The notes under the pieces: model-generated
What the model saw: only the letters and a program-made list of their open reading frames with translations
Databases searched by the model: none
Told to the model about the DNA's origin: nothing
Shown: piece by piece, positions 1-11,980 of the stretch
Layout of the letters: each line of letters opens with the position of its first letter
Position numbering within the stretch: the first letter of the stretch is position 1
Program-made: the position numbers and the translations under genes
Source of the DNA: Paragordius varius
Taxonomy: Eukaryota > Nematomorpha
Assembly: GCA_964247055.1 (NCBI GenBank)
Contig: OZ176056.1
Location: forward strand, 5,580,001-5,644,000
DNA length: 64,000 nucleotides
Direction of reading: 5' to 3'

Positions 1-240
1 TTTTCCCAGTTAATTATTCCAAATTAAAAACTAAAATGGAAGAAATATTTTTTTAACAATTATTATAAAAAAAAGTTTCGATTGATTTCAAAAAGCACCA
101 TATTTTTACAGGTGAACACAAATGACTAGGTGGGCCGCATTTATATATATAAATATTTTATTGGATCATGAACATAAGACTGTTAAATGCAGAAACACAA
201 TATAACAATTTTTCTAATTTACATTTAAAACAATATGATA
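1..240. repeat. Fragment of foldback / GC-box repeat at the left edge
   Basis: Bases 1-20 begin with the TTTTCCCAGTTAAT motif of the subterminal minisatellite seen at 7.0-10.8 kb. Bases 125-215 resemble the interior of those elements (gggccgcat, then the cataagactg/aaacacaatata block seen at 8945-9070). It is truncated by the window edge and lies downstream of SLC6 exon 2. Confidence 0.5.
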
Positions 241-363
241 ATATAAACTTATTCAGAAAATTTGTTTAGCAAATACATCAATTTTACTATGATTTTTTAG
301 GGATATTTTTGCCGAAAAAATAATTACCAAATATAATGAAATAAAAAAACCTAATAGACTCAC

Positions 364-621
364 CATTATGGGACTTAATTTGACGGGGAGAAGCAAATAA
401 ATTAGTGGAGATGAACGAATTATTTAATTTGGCTTTAAAGACAAAACATTCCAACGTATTCCATTCATTGTTACATTGGCCCCAAGGCAAGGGTCTTTCA
501 AAAGCGGCAATCAAATAAAACAGTATTATAGCAAGGAGCAAATTAAATGATGTACTCCCAATCATAGTTAACAACACTGTCCCGATTCCAACGCCTTAAA
601 GGTAAAATAAAAATATGTACA

Positions 622-656
<35 letters not shown>

Positions 657-1276
657 ATTTAATCTTTCATGACTATATAATAACCTTTGTTACAGTTTTC
701 GGGTGTAGCGTGCTTTTATTTTACAGTAAAAATTGAAATACGAAACGTAATAATATAAAGACAAATATTTTTTTAAAAAAACCCAACGCCTTAAGTTAGC
801 AAAGTATGATAAGTGTTGTATATTTAAAACACAACAATTATATATTTTACGATTGTAATCAAAGCTATATAGGAAAGTTTCAAGAAGCTGTTGTAGATCG
901 TTTTGTGTATCAGCGAGTAAGACGGTATCGTCAACGTATTTAAGGTTATAAATTATTTCTTCGCCTAGTTTTACACCGATATGATTATGAGTGTGTCTAA
1001 CTTGGACCTGATATGTTCGGTGTAGATATTAAATAATAGGGGTAAACCGAACCAATCAGAGGTACCGTGTGCTGTTTAAATATATACCTCAGTGTTGCTG
1101 TATAAAGATTTTATTATTTGAATGAGAACAGGTGCAACAGCTCCTAAAAAAATAAAAATATCATCTTGAGAGTCAATCTCATCATGGCCTCTAAATTATA
1201 TTGGTAGAAACCAAAGTCATATCGAATGAGGCCACATGCTTAATCAAAATGGGCATAGTTTAGAAACATTAAACAA

Positions 1277-1312
<36 letters not shown>

Positions 1313-3952
1313 TAAAATTACAAAAACTGAAAGTTAAAGAAGACTTGTTAAAGCCAGGGATAAAAATGAAATAATATCGCAAGATATAGTCTTCACGAAA
1401 AATAATTAAAACAAGCAAAAAAATTTAAATACCATAATATTCCCATTCACAACCTATGGCTGGGAAAGCTGGGTATGAAAAAATTCTGACTAAAAAAATT
1501 ATGCAAACTTTTGAGCAAAGTTGCTGAAGAATGCTACTTGGTAAAAAAAGTGGACGGACAAAATTTATTAATAAATGAATCCGCAATACAATCAACCCTA
1601 GGACTAAACTACTTCAAATAATAACAACATGGAAATTAGGCTACTTAAGCCATGCCATCCGCAATAACAAATTGGAGAAAACAATCATGCTGGGCCAGGT
1701 AGAAGGTAAACGTAAAAGGAGCAGACTCAGAAAAAGATGTTCAAAACATTTAACAAAAGACACCGACCTCACACTTCTCCAATTTTATTAATTAATCCTT
1801 AGACACGGAAAATTTGTCGATGAAGTTTAGCAAAAAGTGAGTATTAACTACGGTGTCAATCATTCATATAGGATAAAATTAAGGTTTACAAAAGTATAGC
1901 TGTCTTTTGAAAAAAAATATTTGTCTTTATATTATTACGTTATTTTTACTGTAACTATTATCAATTTTAAACTAATTCAAGCACTTTTTGGCTTTTTAAA
2001 TGTGGCCTAGTTTTAGTCTCGTTACTGAATTATTTGCTAATACAAATACTGATTTGTGGGTATTTTTGAACCCGTTTTGAAGATGCACAAGTTTTTTTTG
2101 TCACATTCAAGGATATGATAAAGAGTTACTTAAAAACAATTTTTTTGTTGATAAACTTTCTGAAAATTTTTTTGTAGTTGTTAGGTTTAAATTATCCTGA
2201 AATTCACTTCATACGGAAGTTTTATGGATATATATGTATATGGCGGGCACCTTATTGAAATTACAATTAAATTTTTAGTCAAATCCTGATATGTTCAATA
2301 AAAATTTATAAATCCTTTTTCTCTCATGTAATATAACACACTAAATAATGGATTAATTATTTGATCCCTACTACGTAAATTATACAAAAGAGTTAATATA
2401 TTATTAAATCACAAACGATACAGATATATATACAAATTATTTGGGTCATTAAATAAAATCAATAAATATAGCTTAAGATTTTACATAAAAATTAGCAATG
2501 CAATGTTCAGCCTATGATAGGGTATATATATATATGAACAAATAAAATTTTAAAATACAAATGGAAATTATTTAAATTTGGTTAAAAAACATAGTTTCAG
2601 AATTGGATTTTAGCAAAAAATTAAATTAACTCACTATTTCCGATTATTTCATCAATTTTAAGTTCTACGCCTATTATTAAAAACTAATATTTCTCGTCCA
2701 AATTTATCAACAATATTCTTTCATATTGAGAAAAGAAATGTCATTCGTTTGTTATAACACTGAAATAAACATAGACTTTAGGTAGGCAAATTATGTATGA
2801 GTATATATGTAATTCAAAAACCATTTAGAAGAGTTATTCATTTATATTATTATTATAATACATTGTTAAATAATATCGCTATAATTGTTTCAATGTTTAG
2901 AATATTTATTAAAATTCAACTTTTTTTATAAAATTTTTTTAGTATTATCTATATTTTTTTGAAATAGTTCAGGGGTAAGTTAAATTAATAGGTACTAAAG
3001 CGTTATTAATATATTTAAATTATTAGTTGCGCATGTAAAATTTAGATCCATATACCAAAATATTTTTAAAATAAAAATAATTATTAATATAATTTTGTAT
3101 ATTAAAGCTTAATAAGATATTCATAAGCATAAAATTGTATAACCTATACCACCTATTTTTTACATATATATAAAATATCGATTTGTTCAAATATCAAGTC
3201 AAAATTAAAATGCGCTTCAAAATGTATGTTATCAAATAAATTATTGGTTTGAATTAAGTCCGTTCCAATCTAAAACAATAATATTATTATAAATATTTTA
3301 GTATCATTAACAAATTATACAACCTGAGATGACGTTTATTATACATAATGTATTTAGGCATTTTTAGTATTTTATTTTTTAATGTCATGATTATGAAACA
3401 AAAAATGTTATTTATTATAATAAATAATATATATTTATATATCATAAAATTTGTACCCAAAAAACAGTACATATTTGGTTATTTGATACTTACGTACATT
3501 TATATAATATATGTATACATTAATAATATTAAAAAGAATATAATTAACCTTATGCATACATATGGTGTTATACAAAAAATATAACCTTTAAATAACGGAC
3601 AAAAATTCCATACATGTATTGCACCTTTGCTTGAAAATTGACCTAGTGCGACTTCAAGAAAAAATAAAGGTATACCACACACAAAAAGCATAAGCCAATA
3701 CGGAATTAAAAATGCCCCTATATATATAAAAATATGTGAACCTCCACCATTTCGATAACATAAGTAGGGAAATCGCCATATATTACCTAAACTCACGGCA
3801 TATCCAATGAGCGATAGGACAAACTCAAAATGATTGCTCCAAACGTGCCTCTTTTTATCTTCTAGATTGGGTAATCTTGGTTGAATAACTTTTATAGTTT
3901 CATCTTTAGGCTTAAGCAAATTTTCATCAACTAAAACCTCTTTTTTAGACAT
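364..3952 (-). CDS. SLC6-family sodium-dependent neurotransmitter/amino-acid transporter, N-terminal exons (partial)
   Basis: This encodes the start of an SLC6 symporter, a plasma-membrane protein that couples Na+/Cl- gradients to uptake of amino acids or transmitters. Exon 1 (3952 down to 3586) starts at ATG 3952 and carries a charged cytoplasmic N-terminus, then TM1 with the hallmark [16 protein letters not shown], then TM2 with [18 protein letters not shown]. Exon 2 (594 to 364) continues in phase (CPLFKG joined to VGIGT), covers TM3 and ends in the extracellular loop with [12 protein letters not shown], the usual cysteine-bearing loop start. The donor after 364 is GTGAGT. Between GGG and AFLIPY exon 1 contains 24 extra bases (3718-3741) that begin GT and end AG; removing them gives the canonical NGGGAFLIPY. 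The intron between the exons is about 3 kb. The remaining roughly ten TM segments lie beyond the left edge. The exact substrate (GABA, glycine, taurine-like or other) cannot be decided from this part. Confidence 0.93.
860..1210 (-). pseudogene. LINE reverse transcriptase fragment
   Basis: Minus-strand translation of about 880-960 reads [19 protein letters not shown], an unmistakable RT catalytic block (YVDD). No open frame of useful length remains. The fragment lies inside the TIR element 724-1951 and in the SLC6 intron. Confidence 0.6.
1430..1850 (+). pseudogene. 3' end of an RTE-like LINE, degenerate
   Basis: Plus-strand frames give pieces of the RTE C-terminal region: a YGxESW-like start, QTFEQSC followed by [37 protein letters not shown] and [14 protein letters not shown]. 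The region aligns by eye with the C-terminal part of the LINE at 56.5-59.3 kb. Stops and frame changes show that it is dead. It points opposite to the RT fragment beside it. Confidence 0.65.
3718..3741 (-). other. Putative 24-nt mini-intron in the SLC6 gene
   Basis: Read on the minus strand, this 24-base segment starts GTTCAC and ends ATATAG and is very AT-rich. It interrupts TM1/TM2 exactly inside the invariant NGGGAFLIPY motif. Retained, it would add eight residues (beginning SHIF) where family members have none. Its length is a multiple of three and it has no stop, so an in-frame insertion cannot be excluded from this locus alone. The DENND5 examples in this window make the intron reading much more likely. 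Confidence 0.72.
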
Positions 3953-4669
3953 AATTAAAATTTAAAATTTTATATCACATGATTAAATGATATTGTAGAA
4001 TTCATATGGATAGATTGAAAGTTTAGTTTTATTAGCATACTTTTTTATTTAGTTTTACTCAAAAAGAGTCGTGATCCCCGAGCGATTTAAAATAATAGTT
4101 AAAAAAGTTTTAACGATAGCTTTTAAACGCGTTTTATGATTTTGTTTAAAAATATATTATACAAAAACGTGATCTCAAACTTTTTTCTAAATCGAATATA
4201 TTAAATGTATATTAAGGTATGAATATAATAGTAGCTTTTAAGGTTCTATACGAGAAAAATGCTTATTGATTTAAAAATCAGTTGTTATTAACAGTGATTT
4301 GGGGCAATTTTAGACTCTAAAAATCGCTAAATGTTTCGATAAAAGCGTTTTATCTAGTTGTTTAGTTGATAAATTTTAGAATAAACAGTAGTTTATTTAC
4401 AGAAATCTATGATAAAAAAATTACCCGAATATGTTATCACGAACAAAAACGTGGAACGGTCATAAAGTATGTAAATGATAATCCAAATTAACACTGATTT
4501 TAATGGAAACTACTGTAAATGACTCTTTGTAACTAACCTTAAAATAATCGTGAAATATCGGAAGCGCGATAATAGTTTTTCATATAATACTGCCTTCGAA
4601 TCGGATGGTATGAAAAATAAATTGTTAAAATATATATTCCGATAGGATAAGGATTATAATGATGATTTT
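3953..4669. other. Upstream flank of the SLC6 gene
   Basis: AT-rich sequence upstream of the SLC6 start codon. It presumably contains the 5' UTR and promoter, but I see no distinct core-promoter motif or other gene in it. Confidence 0.4.
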
Positions 4670-6040
4670 ACCTTTGGTGTTACGACTGATATAATGAAGT
4701 TATTTACACATTTGTGGTAAGAGCTCCATATAAGAAAATGACAAAATTTGCGCTTTGTTTTAAAAATTTTGATGAAAACTAAATACTTTCTTCCGAAAAA
4801 TATTTAAATATGTCATTTTTCTACCTCTAAAAAGACAAAACAATATTTTTAAAAGATTATTTGTGGGGTACAAAAATCCCAAATTTTTTTGATCTTCTAA
4901 AATGGCTATCTAAGAATTAACAGAAAAATGCCCGCGTAACAAGGCAACAATTAAGATCGTGCGGTTTTTTAAATTAGCCGTTAATTAAGCCCTTCACACC
5001 CTGAAAAATGCGCCACCATTAAAAAACTTTTTGTTTTTGAGGCAATTCTTCGAAAATCCCACTAGAGCATATGGAATCAGTCATGATTCCAGGTATTACC
5101 CGAATTAAGGCAATAATTTTAAATGAGAGTTTTTTGTTTCGCCCCTGGTTAGGGGGCTACTCGCATAAAACTGCGACACCATATCGATACAGCATGCCTT
5201 TGGACCCAAATTTCAGAATTTGTGTCTAATAGGAACATATGGAATCCATGTTAATTCCCATATAAAGGAAAAAATATGCTCAACGCTTTTTTATACCTAA
5301 CCCTGGATAAGGGGCTACCCGCGCGCCACTAAAATTGCGTTGTTTTGGAGCTAATTTACAGAAAATGTATGAAGCCATATGAGTTCATTAAAAGCTTGAA
5401 ATATTATCCTTAACTAGATAAAAAATGTTAGGCGTTTTTAATCAGCCGTTAATTTGGGGCCTTTAATACACCATCATATATCGATTATTTAGTGTTGAGG
5501 TATTTTTTCGAATAATCCTTGAGACGATGGTATCAAAGATGATTCCAATTTGCCCTATAAAGGCAAAGAATTTAACTCAGCGCTTTTCCTTAAAGAGCTA
5601 TGGGTAGGGGTTTATCGGTTTAAAACTGAGGCGTATACAAAAATGGTGTGGTTTTGAAACTCATAAAAAACTTAAGAAGACATACGAGTTCAGTTAAACA
5701 CATTTCTGGCCCTTAAAAAGGGACCAAAAATGAGTTACTTTTTATATCACTTCCCAGCTGTGTGAACACAATTTCACAATAAAACTTATAGCCATAATTT
5801 CGTAATTCAAAAATCTTAAATTAAATATAATGATTATATATTAACTTTCATATGGGACAGTTAAAATATGGTCAATTTAGAAAGCCTATGCAAAATCCCG
5901 TAAAAGAATAATTTATGAGATTTTTTTATTTAATATGTTTTTCATTATTTTATCTCCATTACCTCTATTTATTGCAAATTATTAAGAATAATTGTTGAGA
6001 CTATGTCACAGCGAAGCGTTACAGGGCCAGCTAGTATATT
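4670..6040 (+). repeat. Dispersed repeat ending GGGCCAGCTAGTAT, copy 1
   Basis: The block shares long stretches, in inverted orientation, with 60378-61515. Examples are the aaggcaaagaatttaactcagcg block near 5563, the ttttggagctaatttacag block near 5344, and the terminal agggccagctagtat at 6025-6038, matched by atactagctgaccct at 60378. A related scrap lies at 55000-55090 (acaaaatttgcgc). No coding capacity is seen. The CTAG-T end hints at a Helitron-type element, but I see no clear 3' hairpin. Confidence 0.5.
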
Positions 6041-6429
6041 ATATAAATGTTCACTAGAATTGGTTAAATTATATTTGACACATAAAATGGCTTTCAGAGT
6101 TTAATATTTAATTTTGAATTTTTGGTGTCCACACTTGATTTACTGTAGAAAAAACGCGTTCAACACAGGCTTAGTTCCAAATAAAGAGAGTGCAAATTCC
6201 ACAATTTTAAAATATTATTTTTAGGTATGTAATTTGCTTCAAAATGAAAAATTTCCAACTATTTTCCTCTACTGTTATTTTTTCTGATGCCTCCTTATAA
6301 ATATATTATTTAACCAATTAAAAAGTTCATTTCAGAAATATTAATATTTGGGAATTTTAAAGAAATATAATCAAAGGATTTTTGAATATTCATATAAATT
6401 TACAAAGTCAATACAGTACCTTAACATTT

Positions 6430-6900
6430 ATGAGCACCCGAATCATTGTAGTACCACAATTAATTTATCTTGGTAGTCTAATTAACACTTCTAACAATAG
6501 CCCCAGACATTTATAGCAATTGGTAAAGTTAATATGATATAAATGCCTTGAAATGTGGTGCTGGAGAAAATTACTACAGATAAATAGGAAAAAAATTAAA
6601 AATAGACGTCCTCGAAAACATTAAACTTGAAATATCCTTACACGGCTTATACCTTAAAATGTAATCATCTTACTTCGGCCACATCACTAGAGCCAAAAAC
6701 TTGGAGTATCAGATTATGTCGGGCAAAGTTGAAGGCCCAAGTAAACGTAGCAGATGTAAAATGCGTTGGATGGATAATTTAACTAAAGAAACCAAACTAT
6801 CAATGCAACAGTTGATAGCCATCAACCCAACCGTACAATATGGCGTTACTACGCATACGAAATAACGACAAATCGAACACAATCTTAGCTGCAACAACAA
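6430..6900 (+). pseudogene. LINE 3' fragment, degenerate
   Basis: Plus-strand frames give LYLGSLINTSNN, KCLEMWCWRKLLQIN, a FGHITRAKNLEYQIM-like block, then GKVEGPSKRSRCKMRWMDNL, the standard RTE-like C-terminal succession. Frameshifts between the pieces show it is inactive. Confidence 0.6.
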
Positions 6901-7060
6901 TTTCTAGTTAATTTGTTGAAGACTCCGATTTTGTGAACTACGGTACATAAATATAAGTGGAATTTAGTGGATATTTGTTATAGTATGATTATTTGTTAGT
7001 AAAAATCTTCGTTTAGATGTATTTATGGTTAATTTTTGGCAAATTACCACTTGAAATAGT

Positions 7061-8271
7061 ATACCGTTTCCCAGTCAACATAAACGTTTTCCCAGTCAAT
7101 CGAAACATTTTCCCAGTCAATCAAAACGTTTTCCCAATCAATAAAAACGTTTTCCCAGTCAATACAAACGGTTTTATTTTTGATGATAAATATCAAAACA
7201 AGTAACTTTTAACCATTATCAGAGTAATATATGGATATTAAACACAACTATTGAATTACATTTTTTCCAAGTATATTCCACGCACAATCATTAATGACTT
7301 ATTCTTCAAAGGTTATATTTTTGGAATTTGAGATTAAGAAAATATTTTTTATTTTATAGATTCGCATTAATATTTGCGGATATCTATTGTTACGAAATGA
7401 TAAAATTTATAAAAATATACCATTTTTATCCCAAAGGTCATTTAACACTTCATATTAAATCTTAATAAATTTTACCCTAATTTGATAATATTTATTTTTT
7501 GTTCATCGGCGGCCTAAGGCGACCTTCCGAGAATCTTTGTGCGGCCCGCGAAAAAATTTAGAAATCCATATGCAAAAATATGCCCACAAAATCTTAGTAA
7601 TACTCATATTTCTCACGCAATTATTATGAATGAGTCTATTAAATTGGTAACGAATTAAAAAAACGTTATATTGTGTTTGTATTTTACAGTCTAATTAATC
7701 GAATAATTATGTGAATGCCCGTATATATTTCGAATGCGGAACGGTGAGGTTTTTTGAGTTAAAAATGCGGCCCGCGAAGGCATTTAGTTGGACAATCTTG
7801 TTTTAGTCAAATATCATTTTTATTAAATATTTTTAAATCAAAAACATTTTTATCAAAATTTTCGTTTAGATTTTTTTCCGACAGTAATTTTATCGACAGA
7901 CATATTTAAAAACTGTTGTGAAGCGTTCCGCAAAGATTAATGCGAACCATCGATAAAATAAAAAATTATTTTAAAAACATCTCAAATTCCAAAAATATAA
8001 TTTTTAAAGAATAAGTCATTAATGATTGTGCACTGGAATATACTTGGAAAATTGTCATTCAATAATTGTGTTTTTAATTAAAAATAATCTTAAAATATTA
8101 CGCTGATAATGGTTAAAAGTTGATTTCATATTCTTGTATTGATAATCATCAAAAAGAAAACCGTTTTTATTGACTGGGAAAATGTTTTGATTGAGTGGGA
8201 AAACGTCTCAATTGATTGCGAAAATGTTTCAATTGACTGGGAAAACGTTTATTTTGACAGGGAAATGGTAT
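7061..8271. mobile_element. Foldback element A with minisatellite ends
   Basis: The element begins ATACCGTTTCCCAGTCAA and ends with the inverse GGGAAATGGTAT. Each end carries several copies of a roughly 21-bp unit (TTTTCCCAGTCAATCAAAACG) in opposite orientation: 7066-7170 at the left and about 8165-8265 at the right. The arms continue as long imperfect inverted repeats (for example the cattatcagngtaatat and cacaatcattaatgactta blocks). The centre carries a GC-richer gcggcccgcg box. No transposase is visible, so this looks like a non-autonomous foldback transposon. Confidence 0.75.
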
Positions 8272-8372
8272 AGCTAATTTAGAGTTGTCATGGGGTATGC
8301 TATTGCCCCAATTTAAAACGTTTATAAGGTACAGTACAATATCAACAATGGACAAAAAATATTAACTTTAAT

Positions 8373-9655
8373 ATACCATTTCCCAGTCTAAATAAACGTT
8401 TTCCCAGTCAATCGAAACATTTTCCCAGTCAATCGAAACGTTTTCCCAGTCAATCGAAACGTTTTCCCAGTCAATAAAAACGGTTTTATTTTTGATGATA
8501 AATATACTTTTAACCATTATCAGTGTAATATTCGGATATTATTTTTTATAAAATCACAATTATTTAATGACAATATTTCCTATATATTCCAATACACAAT
8601 CATTAATAATTTATTCTTTAAAAGCTATATTTTATTAACTGGAAGAATATTTTATGGTTTGTAAGTATTTTTAAGAAAATATTTAATAATTTTTTTATTT
8701 TATCGATGGATCGCATTAATATTCGAGGCTAACTTTTAAAGTCTATAGTTACGGGTAATAAAATTTATAAAAATATACCATTTTTATCTTAAATTGGTCA
8801 GTTAACACTTCAAATTGGATCATAAACATGTCGAATTGTCTAAAAAATACTGTCGGAAAAAAATTTGAACAAAACATGGTTTTAAATATGTTTTTCATTT
8901 AAAAATATTTTATAAAAAAGGATATTCTACCACAATGGCTTTGCGGGCCGCATTTTTAACTCAAAAAGCACTGCGTTCCGAATTCGTATTTTATAAGGAC
9001 ATTCATAAATAATTTATTCGATCTTAACCATAAGACTGTCAAGTACAAACACAATATATTTTTTAATTCGTCGTCAATTTTATAGACTCATTCAGAATAA
9101 TAGCGTAAGAAATATGAATTTTACTAAGATCTTGTGGGCAAATTTTTGCATTGGATTTCTAAATTTTTTGCGGGCCGCACAAAGATCGATGAACCAAATG
9201 AAATATAAAAAATAGGGTAAAATTTATGTTTAACCAATATGAAGTGTTAAATGACCAATTTGAGATAAAAATGATATATTTTTATAAATTTTATTATCCG
9301 TAACTATAGACTTTAAAAGTTAGCCTCGAATATTAATGCTATCCATCGATAAAATAAAATTTTTTTTAAATATTTTCTTAAAAATACTTACAAACCATAA
9401 AATATTCTTCCACTTAATAAAATATAGCTTTTAAAGAATAAATTATTAATGATTAAGTATTGGAATATATAGGAAATATTGTCATTAAATAATTGTGATT
9501 TTATAAAAAAATAATATCCTAATATTACGCTGATAATGGTTAAGTTATTTTTCTATCTTGTTTTGATACTTATCCTCAAAAATAAAACCGTTTTTATTGA
9601 CTGGGAAAACGTTTTTATTGATTGGGAAAATGTTTTTATTGATTGGGAAAATGTT
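8373..9655. mobile_element. Foldback element B with minisatellite ends
   Basis: It begins ATACCATTTCCCAGTCTA at 8373, followed by five repeat units to about 8485, and closes with inverted units at about 9592-9650. The arms 8490-8830 and 9210-9590 are inverted copies of each other. The middle holds the gcgggccgca boxes near 8943 and 9171. The right terminus is lost where element C begins. Confidence 0.72.
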
Positions 9656-10825
9656 TTTATTTTTGATGATTAATATATTAAAACAAGAATATAAAAACAA
9701 CTTTTAATAATTATCAGCGTAATATATGGATATTATTTTTAAAAAAACACAATTATTGAATGACAATTTTTTCCAAGTATATTCCAGTGCACAATCATTA
9801 ATGACTTATTCTTTAAAAGTTATATTTATGGAAAGATATTTTTAATATAATATTTTTTATTTTATCGATGGTTCGCATTAATCTTTGCGGAACGCTTCAC
9901 AATATTTTTTAAATATGTCAAGTTTGCCGTAAAAATACTGTCGGAAAAAATGTATAAACGAAAAATTTTTTTGATAAAAATGTTTTTGGTTTAAAAATAT
10001 TTAATAAAAAGGATAATGCCTTTGCGGACCGCATTTTTAACTCAAAAAGCACGGCGTTCCGCATTCGAAATATATACGGGCATTCACATTCTTATTCGAT
10101 TAATTAGACTGTAAAATACAAACAGAATATAACGTTTTTTTAAATCGTTACCAATTTAATAGACTCATTCATAATAATTGCGTAAGAAATATGAGTATTA
10201 CTGAGATTTTGTGGGCATAATTTTGCATATGGATTTCTAAATTTTTTGCCGGCCGCACAAAGATACTCGGAAGGCCACCTTAGGCCCCCGATAAACCAAA
10301 TAATAATTATTATAAAATTAGGGTAAAATTTATGTTTGAGATCCAATATGAAGTGTTAAATGACCTTTGAGATAAAAATGGTATTTTTTATAAATTTTAT
10401 TATTTCCTCCGTAACTATAGATTTTTTAAGTTAGCCGCAAATATTAATGCGAACCATCGATAAAATAAAAAATATTATATTAAAAACATCTCGAATTCCA
10501 AAAGTATAACTTCTAAAGAATAAGTCATTAATGATTGCGCACTGGAATATACTTGAAAGAATTGGCATTCAATAATTGTGTCTTTATAAATAATAATATC
10601 CATATATTACGCTGATAATGGTTAAAAGTTGTTTTTATATTCTTGTTTTAATATTTATCATCAAAAATGAAACCGTTTTTATTGACTGCTAAAACGTTTT
10701 TATTGAATGGGAAAATGTTTCGATTGACTGGGAAAACGTTTCGATTGACTGGGAAAACGTTTCGGATGACTAGGAAAATGTTTCTATTGACTGGGAAAAC
10801 GTTTATTTTGATTGGGAAATGGTAT
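9655..10825. mobile_element. Foldback element C with minisatellite ends
   Basis: This third copy abuts element B. Its left minisatellite is truncated (it starts within tttttgatgat). Its right arm is complete, with about seven inverted repeat units from 10675 to 10810, and ends GGGAAATGGTAT at 10825. The interior matches element A in inverted sense, including ggcggcctaaggcgaccttc (element A, near 7510) against the inverse at about 10265-10285. Confidence 0.72.
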
Positions 10826-11220
10826 GTGAAAAAACCTACCTAAGCGGGCATTTTTAATATTTAAAAAATATTAGGTTTGAGCTAATTGAAGCAGTTTTAT
10901 GGATATTTGTTTCAAAAAACTAACTTAAATTATTGAATTTCCAAGTTAAGCCATAAGTTAGTAAAATAAATTAATCACTATTTCAAAAATGCCGCCTCAT
11001 AGTTTTTTATAAGAATATGGCAATTAATTAAGTAGTCTTGGAATTTATATTTCATGAAAAATTTATCCCCGAATTTATCATTTGCTCATCTTATAAAAAA
11101 GTTGATTTTTTTTTCTTAAAATATTTGGATGACGCTCAAATCTTTGGAAACTAAATTATATATTGTCCTTATTAACTTTTCAACTGAATACTGCATATTA
11201 TGGTTTATTAATTTGTTAAT

Positions 11221-11940
11221 ATATCATTTACGCTTTAAGAGTTGCCTTTAACACCTCAAGTCGGTCCTTAGCACTTCAAGTTGGTTCTAGAACACTTCAA
11301 GTCGGTCATTTAACAGTTTAAGTTTTACCTTCAACTTTTTTAAATATCTTTTTAACTTTTATCAATCACACCATGTACGATAAATATATGCCCTTTGCAC
11401 CTCAAGAGTGTCCTTGAACAGCTCGAGTCGAGTTAGTCCAAAATTTCAAGTTAAACCTTGAGCACTTCAAGTTTCTCCTTGAACACTTCAAGTTGGTCCT
11501 ATAAATTTTAAATTAGGATTTTACCAAAAATTTTAAATGTATTTTTTATTTTATTATTTTTTAACCTAATTTTTCTTATTTATTATATATTTATTCCTTT
11601 TAAAATAAAATATTTCATTAAAAAACCACTTTTTTTGATTTAAACTAAATTTTTCCAATTGAACAAAATTATTAATTTATAAATGTTTTTAATGAAAACT
11701 TGTAATTAATAACCCACCTCTATAATTTTTAATTACATGTTTGAAATCATAATAAAATGTTATATATATTTTAATATAAAGAATAGATTGTTTCTGAATG
11801 ATTAAAAGTTGATAGAATTAAATTAATACACGAGTCGATTGATAGAAATTAAATACAAAACAAAGTTAAAGGACCAACTTAAAGTGTTCAAGGACCATAT
11901 TGCAGCGTTCAAGGACACTCATGAAGCTGAAATAGTATAT
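11221..11940. mobile_element. Foldback element with TTCAAGT minisatellite ends
   Basis: The left end ATATCATTTACGC is followed by degenerate copies of a 20-24 bp unit (CCTTGAACACTTCAAGTTGG) through 11510. The right end carries the inverse unit (aaggaccaacttaaagtgttc) and closes with aaatagtatat. The centre is AT-rich. The architecture matches the 7-10.8 kb elements (a near-ATACNATTT terminus plus subterminal tandem repeats), but the repeat unit is unrelated. Confidence 0.65.
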
Positions 11941-11948
11941 ATCAAATA

Positions 11949-11980
<32 letters not shown>

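Larger units (their letters stand above)
724..1951. mobile_element. TA-flanked TIR element (pogo/Tc1-like ends) enclosing LINE fragments
   Basis: The left end CAGTAAAAATTGAAATACG and the right end, its inverse (cgttatttttactg), are each preceded or followed by TA, as expected for a Tc1/mariner or pogo target duplication. The inverted similarity extends about 50 bases inward (the aataatataaagacaaat block). No transposase is visible. The interior is made of LINE-derived scraps and an (AT)n tract at about 1280-1307. Shorter relatives with the same ends lie at 22230-22415 and 45010-45260. Confidence 0.65.
595..3585 (-). other. SLC6 intron with a TIR element and LINE scraps
   Basis: This is the intron between the two SLC6 exons, with donor GTTATA at 3585 and acceptor TTTAAG at 595. 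It holds an (AT)n tract near 625-653, the TIR element 724-1951 with LINE-derived scraps, and otherwise AT-rich sequence (about 1954-3280) in which I see no further gene. Short open frames here look like chance. Confidence 0.6.

Noticed and set aside
8167..8355. Open frame of repeated FPSQ/FPTQ residues as a repeat protein
   Set aside because: It is a translation of the minisatellite; the array is in opposite orientations and lies in non-coding foldback DNA.
7066..10820. CRISPR-like array from the 21-bp CCCAGTCAAT repeats
   Set aside because: Units are directly adjacent without spacers, occur in inverted pairs, and lie in an intron-bearing eukaryotic genome; they are minisatellite ends of foldback elements.
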